Below are positions 15,916 through 23,500 of a DNA stretch of 44,865 nucleotides, piece by piece (positions within the stretch are counted from its first letter, which is position 1; each line of letters starts with the position of its first letter). The notes beneath the pieces were generated by a model that saw only the letters and a program-made list of their open reading frames with translations, ran no database searches and was not told where the DNA came from. The translations under genes were made by a program, and so were the position numbers. This stretch comes from Caulobacter sp. 17J65-9 (GTDB lineage: Bacteria > Pseudomonadota > Alphaproteobacteria > Caulobacterales > Caulobacteraceae): contig NZ_JAAIVC010000014.1 in NCBI RefSeq assembly GCF_010975005.1, positions 1 to 44,865 of the forward strand, in the 5' to 3' direction.

Positions 15916-16533
15916 ATGATGGAGACCCACACCGGTTTCGGCGGCTGGCAGGGCGCCCCGCAGGGCTTCGGCGGCCAGGGCTTCGGTCAGCAGTTCGGCC
16001 CCACGCCCGGCGCGCGCCTGGGCGAGTTCGCCGGCCAGGGCGGCGACATCGCCGACCTGGTGCGCACCCTGGTCGCCCAGCGCCTGCAGACGGGCGGCGG
16101 CCGCGCGCTGAACTTCGACATCGGCGACCTGGTGCGCGCCATCGTGGCGATCCGCATGCAGACCGGCGAGCCGCTGATCGGCGGGCCGGGGCCGGACATC
16201 GGCGACATCGTGCGGCTGGTGGTCGGCGCCCGCCTGCGCGGCGGCATGGGCGGCCAGTCGGACGTGGGCGATCTGGTGCGCGGCGTGATCGGCGCCCGGA
16301 TCCAGGCCGGCGGCCCGCTGCTGGGCGGCGAGAGCGACGTCGGCGAGCTGGTGCGCACGGTGGTCGGCGCGCGGCTGCAGTCCGGCGGCCCGCTGCTGGA
16401 CATCGGCGACCTGGTGAAGGCGATCGTGCTGACCCACGCCATCCAGGCGCGCACGGGCGGCGGCCAGGCGTTCGGCCAGGGGGGCGGCCAGGGCTTCGGC
16501 CAGCACATGGGCGGCTTCGGCTACACCCACTGA
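15916..16533 (+). CDS. Six-repeat helical protein of unknown function
   Basis: A 205-residue protein that I do not recognise. Its core is six tandem copies of a motif D-[IV]-[GA]-[DE]-[LI]-V-[RK]-x-[LIV]-[LIV]-x-x-[RH]. They start at residues 44, 68, 94, 116, 141 and 162, spaced 21-26 residues and joined by Gly/Pro-rich linkers such as GGPLLGG. Each copy should form a short amphipathic helix. The core is flanked by low-complexity ends rich in Gly, Gln and Phe (GFGGQGFGQQFG near the start, GQGFGQHMGGFG at the end). There is no signal peptide and no membrane segment. The ribosome-binding site AGGAG lies 8 bases before ATG 15916. It appears to be a single-gene unit, convergent with cheW. Self-assembly or a scaffold role is plausible but unproven. 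Confidence 0.75.
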   Translation: MMETHTGFGGWQGAPQGFGGQGFGQQFGPTPGARLGEFAGQGGDIADLVRTLVAQRLQTGGGRALNFDIGDLVRAIVAIRMQTGEPLIGGPGPDIGDIVRLVVGARLRGGMGGQSDVGDLVRGVIGARIQAGGPLLGGESDVGELVRTVVGARLQSGGPLLDIGDLVKAIVLTHAIQARTGGGQAFGQGGGQGFGQHMGGFGYTH

Positions 16534-16575
16534 AGGCTTGTGGCGGGTTCCGGCTCCGGCCGGGGCCCGCCCCAC

Positions 16576-17028
16576 TTACGCCGCCTGGGCGATCTCCACG
16601 TCGGGGACCACGCGCTCCAGGCTGAGCAGGCCGGCCATCCAGCCGTCCATGGCCAGCACCCCGTCGATCAGGTCCTCGCCGGCGCGGGCGACGTCGGGCG
16701 TCGGCTGCAGCTGTTCGGCCGTCACGGTCAGGATGTCGGAGACGGCGTCGACCAAGAGGCCGATGGTGCGGCCGTGGATCTCGCAGACCACCACGGCGCT
16801 GCGCGCCCCGGGCTCGGCCGCCTCGGCGCCCAGCCGCACGCGCAGGTCCAGGATCGGCAGCACCAGGCCGCGCAGGTTGATCACGCCCTTGATGTAGTCC
16901 GGCGCGCCGGGGATCGGCGTGGCCGGCGTCCAGCCGCGAATCTCGCGCACGGCGGAGACGGCGACGCAGTAGTCCTGACCGCCGACCCCGATACGGATCA
17001 GCTCGCGGCCGGCCGAGGCGATGTCCAT
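16576..17028 (-). CDS. cheW: CheW-domain chemotaxis adaptor
   Basis: A 150-residue single CheW domain. Typical segments are DYCVAVSAVREIRGW, the conserved GAPDYIKGVINLRGLVLPILDLR, and the later GRTIGLLVDAVSDILTV. CheW couples membrane receptors to the kinase CheA in chemosensory arrays. No cheA, receptor or other chemotaxis gene is beside it, so this is an orphan copy. It could serve a main chemotaxis system encoded elsewhere or act as a stand-alone adaptor. It is transcribed alone and convergent with the six-repeat protein gene, 42 bases apart. Confidence 0.9.
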   Translation of the reverse strand: MDIASAGRELIRIGVGGQDYCVAVSAVREIRGWTPATPIPGAPDYIKGVINLRGLVLPILDLRVRLGAEAAEPGARSAVVVCEIHGRTIGLLVDAVSDILTVTAEQLQPTPDVARAGEDLIDGVLAMDGWMAGLLSLERVVPDVEIAQAA

Positions 17029-17083
17029 CGCGAAGTCTCCTGCTCGTTCTGAGCGACGAGCGGGCAGGATGGCAGGTGAGCGT

Positions 17084-17238
17084 TAAAATCCTCCCCCGAG
17101 CGAAGCGGTGGGGGAGGGGGACCGCGAAGCGGTGGAGGGGGCTCGCCCAGGCGCGACGGAAACCGCGCACTCCGCTGGAGCCCCCCACGGCGGCTTCGCC
17201 GCCTGCTCCCCCCAGCGCTGACGCTCGGGGGGAGATCT
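17084..17238. repeat. Palindromic intergenic element, family B
   Basis: Starts TAAAATCCTCCCCCGAGCG and ends CGCTCGGGGGGAGATCTA, with inner GGAGGGGGCT / GGAGCCCCCC arms. It lies between cheW and the lipoprotein gene, both on the minus strand. The same family is at 3864 and 9991. Confidence 0.85.
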
Positions 17239-17247
17239 AGGACGCGC

Positions 17248-17673
17248 TCACTCCCCCGCCGTCCGCGGCATCGTCGCCAGGTCCATGCCCAGTTCGGCGC
17301 AGCGGGCGGCGTACTGCTTGGCGCGTTCGGCCAGGTAGGGAGTGGTGCGCGGCGTCGCGCCTTCGGCGGCGGCGACCTGGGGCGGGGTGGTCTCGCCGGG
17401 CGCGAAGGGCTGGTTCAGCTCGATCAGGAAAGGGATGTCCTCGTCGCCGCCGACCCGCAGCAGGCCGCAGGCGGTCTTGTGGTCGGGGGTCTCGGCCACG
17501 GCGACGACGCGGGCCTGGCGGCCGTCCGGCGTACGGGCCAGGGCGGCGGCGGCGGCGTAGTCGGCCAGCGTGGCCGGCCCCTGATCCGCGCCGCTCTCCG
17601 GGCGCTTCGAACAGGCGGGCGCGGCCAGCAGCGCGAGGGCGCAGGCGAGCCGGGCCAGCTTCAGCGTCTCCAT
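17248..17673 (-). CDS. Small lipoprotein of unknown function
   Basis: A 141-residue protein with a lipoprotein signal peptide. The lipobox LLAAPAC puts the lipid-modified cysteine at residue 21, followed by Ser, so outer-membrane sorting is likely. The mature part includes ADYAAAAALARTPDGRQARVVAV, CGLLRVGGDEDIPFLIELNQPFAPGE and a C-terminal AKQYAARCAELGMDLATMP. Two further cysteines could form a disulfide. No domain is recognised. It is a single-gene unit transcribed leftwards. Confidence 0.6.
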   Translation of the reverse strand: METLKLARLACALALLAAPACSKRPESGADQGPATLADYAAAAALARTPDGRQARVVAVAETPDHKTACGLLRVGGDEDIPFLIELNQPFAPGETTPPQVAAAEGATPRTTPYLAERAKQYAARCAELGMDLATMPRTAGE

Positions 17674-17760
17674 TCCGATCCCCTGCGAGGCTCCGACCCA
17701 TAAAGCTTTTCGAGCCCGTGGCGGTTGCGGCGGGGGCGGTTTTGCGGGAGGAGGCGGGCC

Positions 17761-17809
17761 AGAGCGCGTTCCGCGAAAGTGGATCCGGTTTTGCGATCAG
17801 AACGCGCTC
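17761..17809. repeat. Short palindromic element (GAGCGCGTT...AACGCGCTC)
   Basis: GAGCGCGTTC (17762-17771) pairs with AGAACGCGCTC around an inner AAAGTGGATCCGGTTTTGCG. Sequences of this general form are common between genes in many alphaproteobacteria. It lies just upstream of the monooxygenase gene and may carry part of its promoter. Confidence 0.7.
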
Positions 17810-17836
17810 GAGCTTTGAACCGAACGGAGATCCGTG

Positions 17837-18136
17837 ATGACCACCAAGGCCCTCTACGCCCGCCTGGAAGCCAAGCCCGGCAAGGAGGCCGCCGTGGAGG
17901 CCCTGCTGCGCGACGCCCTGGCGCTGGCCCGGGCCGAGCCGGCCACCACCGCCTGGTTCGCCATCCGCATGGGCCCGACCTCGTTCGGCGTGTTCGACGC
18001 TTTCCCGGACGAGGAGGGCCGTCAGGCCCACCTGGACGGCGAGATCGCCCGCATTCTGAGCGAGCGCGCCGGCGAACTGTTCGAGCACCCGCCGGCCATC
18101 GCCGAGTTCGACGTGCTGGCGGCGAAGCTGCCGTAA
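17837..18136 (+). CDS. Antibiotic biosynthesis monooxygenase (ABM)-domain protein
   Basis: A 99-residue protein with the small dimeric alpha/beta-barrel ABM fold. The pattern is KALYARLEAKPGKEAAVEALL, then TTAWFAIRMGPTSFGVFDAFPDEEGRQAHLDGEIA. Members are quinol or polyketide monooxygenases or non-enzymatic stress proteins; the particular substrate cannot be told. GGAG precedes the ATG at 17837. It is a single-gene unit followed by a perfect GC hairpin. Confidence 0.75.
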   Translation: MTTKALYARLEAKPGKEAAVEALLRDALALARAEPATTAWFAIRMGPTSFGVFDAFPDEEGRQAHLDGEIARILSERAGELFEHPPAIAEFDVLAAKLP

Positions 18137-18152
18137 TTCACCTCTCCCGTGC

Positions 18153-18172
18153 GGCCCGGCTTTAGCCGGGCC
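18153..18172 (+). terminator. GC hairpin after the ABM gene
   Basis: GGCCCGGC-TTTA-GCCGGGCC, perfect 8-base arms, 16 bases after the stop. There is no T run, so it may stabilise the mRNA 3' end rather than terminate transcription by itself. Confidence 0.5.
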
Positions 18173-18217
18173 ATACGACCTTCTGGGCGCCCCGTTCACG
18201 GGAACGGGAGGTTCACC

Positions 18218-18337
18218 GTGCTTGACACCCCCGTCCTCGCGGGCCACGCTCAAGTCGTCATGCGCAAACGTATCGCCTTCGCGCGTAAATCGCATCATGC
18301 GGGCCGCCTGCTCGAAGGCGCTCCACCCCGGGCCTGA
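18218..18337 (+). CDS. Candidate 39-residue small ORF
   Basis: A GTG at 18218 lies 6 bases after GGGAGG, an ideal ribosome-binding site. The peptide starts VLDTPVLAGHAQVVMRKRIA and continues with a basic FARKSHHAGRLLE segment. I recognise nothing in it. The stop falls inside the left arm of a hairpin (CCCCGGG at 18326 to CCCGGGG at 18354). It may be a real micro-protein, or the region may be a non-coding RNA or leader for rnk. The surrounding 424 bases hold no other gene. Confidence 0.25.
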   Translation: MLDTPVLAGHAQVVMRKRIAFARKSHHAGRLLEGAPPRA

Positions 18338-18354
18338 GCGTTTCAGACCCGGGG
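18326..18354 (+). terminator. GC-rich hairpin upstream of rnk
   Basis: CCCCGGGCCTGA pairs with TCAGACCCGGGG around a five-base loop with one mismatch. There is no T run. It overlaps the stop of the candidate small ORF. Confidence 0.35.
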
Positions 18355-18560
18355 ACGACTTCCCGTTGCTTTCATCATAGCTGACCAAGGCCTGGACTGA
18401 TCTGTCCGGGCTGCGAGAGCGTATGTCCGACACCTGCCGCGCGCGGCCGGCGTGCTGTCCGTTCTGCGGACGGTCTTCGCTGTCTCGCGCCTGTTTGCTT
18501 TGCGGGGCGTCTCCGACCGAGCCGGAGCCCCGCCGCCGATCCGCCGCCAGAGGAATTCCG

Positions 18561-18947
18561 ATGACCGAGCGTCCGCCCCTCCACCTCGCCGAAGCCGACT
18601 TCGACGCGCTCAGCGTCCTGGTCGGCGACCATCCGTCGACCGACGCGCCGGGCCCGGCCCTGCTGGCCGAGGAGCTGGCGCGCGCGAAGGTGGTGGCCGA
18701 GGCCGACCTGCCGGTCGGGGCCGTGCGGCTGGGCTCGGAAGTGGCCTATTTCGACAGCCGCTCGAAGATGATCCGCCGCGTCGTGCTGGTCCCCCCGGCC
18801 GAGGCCGACCTGACGGCGCGGCGGGTGTCCGTGCTGACCCCGGTGGGCGCGGCGCTGATCGGCCTGTCGGCCGGCGACGCCTTCTGCGACGACAGCGGCC
18901 GCGAGCTGCGGGTGATCGAGGTGGTCGCGCCGGGAGCGCTGGTGTGA
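18561..18947 (+). CDS. rnk: Nucleoside diphosphate kinase regulator / GreA-GreB C-terminal-like protein Rnk
   Basis: A 128-residue protein of the Rnk family (E. coli Rnk has 136). It has a short N-terminal helical part (LAEADFDALSVLVGDH) and an FKBP-like GreA/GreB C-terminal domain. The latter includes VRLGSEVAYFDSR, RRVVLVPPAEAD and the hallmark VSVLTPVGAALIGLSAGD. Rnk binds RNA polymerase but lacks the long coiled coil needed for transcript cleavage. The start at 18561 has AGAGGA at the right distance. The same frame is open upstream to an ATG at 18423 and would add 46 residues with two CxxC pairs. It overlaps the next small gene by 4 bases. Confidence 0.85.
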   Translation: MTERPPLHLAEADFDALSVLVGDHPSTDAPGPALLAEELARAKVVAEADLPVGAVRLGSEVAYFDSRSKMIRRVVLVPPAEADLTARRVSVLTPVGAALIGLSAGDAFCDDSGRELRVIEVVAPGALV

Positions 18948-19111
18948 GGTCTCGTATCGCCAGGCGTATCCAGGCCGACGAGACCGGCGCGCCGCGCCCG
19001 CCGGTCTATCTGCGTACCTTCCCGGCGCGCCGGCGCGCGCGCTTCCCGTGGCTGGGCGTCCTGCTGCTGCTGGTCGCCATCGGCGCCATAGCGGCGACGG
19101 CGTTCGCGTAA
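18944..19111 (+). CDS. Small single-pass membrane protein coupled to rnk
   Basis: A 55-residue protein beginning at a GTG that overlaps the rnk stop (GTGTGA), with GGGAG upstream inside rnk. The N-terminal half is basic and soluble (TFPARRRARF). It is followed by one hydrophobic segment (WLGVLLLLVAIGAIAATAFA) running to the C-terminus, giving a tail-anchored topology with the basic part inside. No family is recognised. Coupling to rnk suggests the two are made together. Confidence 0.55.
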   Translation: MRSRIARRIQADETGAPRPPVYLRTFPARRRARFPWLGVLLLLVAIGAIAATAFA

Positions 19112-19135
19112 GGTTTTGGCGCCAGGTTGCGGAGG

Positions 19136-19618
19136 TCAGCCGGCCGTGCAGGCCGGCCCCGGCGCGAACAGCTCGGCGCAGGTCAGCACGCCGTTGCGGT
19201 CGACGTCGTCGGCGGCGAAGTCGGCGCGGAACAGGGCGGCGAGTTCGCTCTCGCGCAGCTTTCCGGCCTTCGCGTTGTCCCGCCAGAACCGGTCGAACTC
19301 GGCCAGCGCCGCCTGGCCCTCGATCTTGCGGCGCTGGGGCACATCGCGGAGGAACAGCGCCTCGTAGCGGTCCAGCGCGCCGTCGTCGTCCAGGTCGGCC
19401 AGCCGGGCCAGGCGCAGGTTGGCTTCGACCCACTCGTCCGGGCCGACCCGGCCGTTCCCGTCGCGGTCGTAGGCGGCGAAGCCGGTCGAGCTGTGCGCGC
19501 GCCAGTCGGCCAGGCGGGCGTCGTAGGCTTGCTGGTCGTCGCGATGGACCAGCGGCAGGCCGGTCGCGGCGCAGCCGCCGATGAGGGCGGCGCAGGCCGC
19601 GAGCAGGATCAGGCGCAT
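19136..19618 (-). CDS. EF-hand calcium-binding lipoprotein
   Basis: A 160-residue envelope protein. The signal peptide ends in the lipobox LIGGC, with the lipidated cysteine at residue 16. Three 12-residue EF-hand loops are present: DRDGNGRVGPDE (51-62), DLDDDGALDRYE (75-86) and DVDRNGVLTCAE (138-149). All have acidic or Asn residues at positions 1, 3 and 5 and Glu at 12, so calcium binding is likely. A good GGGGAGA ribosome-binding site precedes ATG 19618. An inverted repeat CCGTTC...GAACGG (19629-19651) lies just upstream and may be an operator. It is convergent with the rnk pair. Its role is unknown; such calmodulin-like lipoproteins are found in many Caulobacterales. Confidence 0.8.
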   Translation of the reverse strand: MRLILLAACAALIGGCAATGLPLVHRDDQQAYDARLADWRAHSSTGFAAYDRDGNGRVGPDEWVEANLRLARLADLDDDGALDRYEALFLRDVPQRRKIEGQAALAEFDRFWRDNAKAGKLRESELAALFRADFAADDVDRNGVLTCAELFAPGPACTAG

Positions 19619-19866
19619 GGAGTCTCCCCCGTTCCGGACGTCTCCGAACGGTGGGTCAACCGAGAGCCAAGCTTCACAGTTCCGCCACAGTGACGGGGAA
19701 CCTTCGCCGTCTGCGCTTGGTTGGGCGCAGGATTCGAGGAAGCGCCAAGCTGGCGGCGCGGTTCGATGGCCGAGACGTCGGCCCTCCGTCGACCGCGTCG
19801 GCGTTTCCACCCCAACTCGGATCAGGCGCGCGCCGGGGCCGCTTCCGGGGCCGCGTCGCCTCTCTC

Positions 19867-20226
19867 TCAGTTCAGGGTGTGCACGAACGGCGCGGCCAGG
19901 CGCACGCCGGCGGCGGCGACGTCGATCAGGCGCGCGGCCGGCAGGCCCATGCCCAGCACCGCCGGCACGAAGGCGGCCACGGCCATCGCCAGGCCGATGG
20001 TCTGGCGGGTGCGCCGGGCGGCCCGCTCCGGGCTAGGGTCGAGCGCGCCGGTCTTGCCCAGCGCCCCGAAGGCGATCACCGAGCCGATCAGGCCGGCCAG
20101 CACCACCGCCATGCCGGCCGCGACCGCGGCGCTGTCGGCCTCGCCCATGGCCGTGAAGGCCGCGCCGATGCCGACCAGGGCGTTGGCCCCGAAATAGACC
20201 GCCTTGGCGTCGTCCCGTGAAATCAT
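19867..20226 (-). CDS. Hypothetical membrane protein
   Basis: A 119-residue protein with about three hydrophobic stretches. They lie around residues 10-30, 35-56 (AAGMAVVLAGLIGSVIAFGAL) and 74-95 (TIGLAMAVAAFVPAVLGMGL). A charged loop, SPERAARRTRQ, sits between the second and third. No motif is recognised. It is transcribed leftwards on its own, with a family A element about 120 bases upstream. The 248 bases to its left hold no gene other than the EF-hand promoter region. Confidence 0.55.
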   Translation of the reverse strand: MISRDDAKAVYFGANALVGIGAAFTAMGEADSAAVAAGMAVVLAGLIGSVIAFGALGKTGALDPSPERAARRTRQTIGLAMAVAAFVPAVLGMGLPAARLIDVAAAGVRLAAPFVHTLN

Positions 20227-20343
20227 GCCGCCCCCCCGCTGTGCCGCGAGGTTGCTGCTACGCCCGGCCAGGGAGCAGCGCCACGCGCCCGGGAGTCGCA
20301 GGGGGCGGTCGGCGCCGAGGGGGAGGGCTATCGCATCCCAAAC

Positions 20344-20488
20344 GCCGTCATCCCGGAAAGCGCGCAGCGCTTATCCGGGACCCAGCAGCTCGACCTCGAC
20401 GCTGCGGACCAGGGCTGCAACAAGCGCGGCGCTTGCTGGGTCCCGGCTCTCCGCTGCGCTTCGCTTCGCTGCGGCCGGGAGGACGGGC
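20344..20488. repeat. Palindromic intergenic element, family A (degenerate long form)
   Basis: Starts CCGTCATCCCGG and ends CGGCCGGGAGGACGG, with inner GGGACCCAGCA / TGCTGGGTCCC arms as in the copy at 2243. One end has mutated (GGAGGACG instead of GGATGACG). It lies just past the end of tamB. Confidence 0.85.
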
Positions 20489-20515
20489 GATATGTGAAGG
20501 CCGAGGCTGGCCTCG

Positions 20516-23500
20516 CTAGCGCGACTCCTTGCGCCAGCGGATCGACAGGGTGGCGGCGCCGGTGGCGGCGATGCGGGAGACGATCGACAGGTTGCGACGC
20601 GCGCGCCATTCGGCCTCGACCGCCGAGCCTTCGACGCCGCCGCCGATAATCTCCAGATAGATATCCTCGGTGACGTACTTGCCGCCGGCCACGGTCATGC
20701 CGGACTGGTCGCCGCCGCCGAAGGTCAGCCGGTCGAGGCCGGCGAACTCGCGCAAGTTGCCGAACACGTCCAGGCCCCCGCCGCCGGCCATGGAGGCGAG
20801 CGCCGAGGCCAGCTGGGCGGCTTCCAGCGGCGACAGCTGAGAGGCCGAGCGGCCGAACAGCACCTGGGACAGGATCTCGTCCTGGGGCAGGGCCGGCTCG
20901 GAGGTCAGCTTGACCTCGGGCTCCTGCGCCGTGCCGCGGATCTCGACGATGGCGGTCAGCGACGGGTCTTCGCGCACCGCGCGCAGGTTCAGGTCGATGG
21001 CCGCCAGGTTGGTGCTCAAGCCCACCGTGCCGCCCTCGTCGAACACGAAGCGGGCCCCGGCGAACTCCCAGTCGCCGCGCACGACGGTGGCCAGGCCCTT
21101 CAGCTCCGGCTGGGCGACCGTGCCGCCGACGTGGGCGTCCAGGGCCAGCTCCACGTCCAGGCCCCGGCCGCGGACAAACACGCGGTTGTCGGCCTTCAGG
21201 GTGACGTCCAGCGCCACCGACGGCCCCGGCGCGCGCGGCTGGATCATCTGCTGCTCGCCGAACGGCTTGTTGATCTCGATCACGTCCATCTTCACGACGC
21301 CGCCGCCGCGGCCGCCGACCCGGGTGGCCGAGATCTCGGCCTCCTGGACGGCCAGGTCGCCGACCAGGGCCAGCTTGCCGTCGGCGGCGCGGGTGACGGT
21401 CAGCGGGCCGGTGGCCCGGGCGTCGGCCAGGTCGTTGTCGATGATCCGGAAGTTGCGCAGGGAGACGGTGAAGCTGGAGGCGCCGCCGGCGCGCAGATCC
21501 AGCCGGCCGTCGCCGGTGACCGTGCCGCGGCCGCCGTCGGCGGCGGTGAAGCTCTCCACGACCGCGCCGCCCTGGTCGAACCGGGTCTTCATGTCCAGCG
21601 CGGTCAGCTTCAGGCCGGTGGCGAAGTCCTCGAAACGGCCGCCCTCCAGGTTGGCGTAGCCCTGCACCTTCGGCGCGTTCAGCGTGCCGGCCAGCGAGCC
21701 CTCGGCCGAGATCTGGCCGGAGAGCCGGCGGTCGCCGCCCAGCAGCAGGTCCCAGATCGGCTGGATCTCGCCGGCGGCGGAGAAGCGCCCGTTCATCGGC
21801 TTGTCGCGCACGATGGCCAGGTGCAGCGGCCGGGCCGAGGCCTCGACGGGCAGCACCAGCGAGGTGTCGGCGCGCACGCCGCCCTCGTCGAAGGCCGAGG
21901 CGTCGATCGCCAGGCTGCGGTCGGTCAGCTTGGCCTTCACGGTGGCGTCGACCGCCAGCTTGCGCGGGCCGTCCAGGCTGCGGGCGTCCTCCAGCCTGGC
22001 GTCCAGCGAGCCGCCCAGCTGGTCGCCGCGGCCGTGCAGGTCGAGGCTGCCGGTGAGCTTGCCCTCGAACCGGTCGCTGAGCGCGTTGAGCTGCACGCCG
22101 GCCACCTCGGCGCGGGCGTCGACGTTCTCGCCGGCCTGGCTGGCGTCGGCGGTCAGCCGCCCGCCGCCGACACCGACGTCCAGCTTCAGGCTGCGGCCGT
22201 CCGGATCCAGGGTGACCACGGCCGGGGCCAGGGTGTTGAACTTCACGCCGCGCAGGGCGCCGTCGCCGCTCAGGCTGACGCTCTGGCTCTGGCCGGCGCG
22301 CGAATACAGGCCCGTGCCGTTGAACCGGCCGGGGTTGGGGCCGGCCACGTCGGCGGTGACGGTGAAGGGCAGGCGCGCCAGCGTGCCGGTCCCCTTCAGG
22401 CTGAGCGTGCGAAGCGCCCAGGTGGCGCCGCGCGGGCGCACGTCGGTCCCGCTGACGTCCAGCACGGCGGCGGCCGTGCCCGGCCCGTCGGTCAGGCGCA
22501 CCGTGCCGGCCAGCTTGCCCGACGCCAGGAACACGCCCGGGCCGGCGGCGAAGGTCAGGTCGGCGGCCGAGGGCGCGCTGTTGCGCAGCGCCAGGCCGCC
22601 CTTCGCCTGTACGCCCGCGCCGTCGACGTTCAGGTCGCGCAGGGTCACGCCGCCGGGCACGAACTGGAAGGCCGACGCCGCCCGCACCGGGCCGTAGGCC
22701 GAGCCGCCGACCACGCCGATGCGCCCGTCCGAGCCGCGCGGATCGCTCTGGAAGGTCAGGTCGACCATGGCGTCGGTCAGGGTGATGACCGGGGTGTCGA
22801 TCTGCTGCAGCCGCGCCTTCAGGTCGATGCGGGGCGCGCCGAGGTTGCCGGTCAGGTTTCCGGTCCCCTTGGCCTGGCCGGCGATCTCCACCGGGCCGGC
22901 CTGGAACGGGCCCTTGGCCGACCAGTCCAGCGCCAGGTTCAGACTGCCGTTCAGGCCCATCGCGCCCTTGCCGTCGGCCTGGGCCGCCTTGCCCTCGAGC
23001 CGGCCGCGATCGATCTCGATGACGTTGTTGACCAGGGCGCCGGTCGCCTTCAGGCGCGGCTCGGTCCCCATCAGTCGATCGAACTGCGACAGCCCCGTCG
23101 CGAAGCGCCGGCCCCGCGCGTCGGCCGTGACGTTCCAGCGGTTCACGCCGTGGGGACGGTTTCCCTTGAAGTCGGCGACGATCTCGCCCTTGGCGCCTTT
23201 GCGGATGGTCGACGGGTCGGTCAGGGTCGCCTGGCCCTGGAAGGTCAGGGTCCCGGTCAGGCCGCGCGCGCCCGAGCCCTTGATCTTCAGGCCAGCGCCG
23301 GTCGCGTCCACGCGGGTCAGCAGGAAGCGCCCGTCCTTCAGCCGCGCCAGCTCGATGTCGGCGCGCGGGCGCGGTCCGAACAGGCGGGGCAGCACGCCGT
23401 TCCCCATGCCGCCGGTCCCGGTCAGCTTGGTCTTGACGTCCCAGCGCCCGGCCTTCCAGGCGATCTCGATAGGCCCGGCGGCCTTGCCCAGCCTGTAGCC

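Noticed and set aside
15531-15932. Minus-strand frame of 133 codons upstream of the ast operon
   Set aside because: Runs through a palindromic element, is rich in Arg, Pro and Ser, has no ribosome-binding site and shows no domain.
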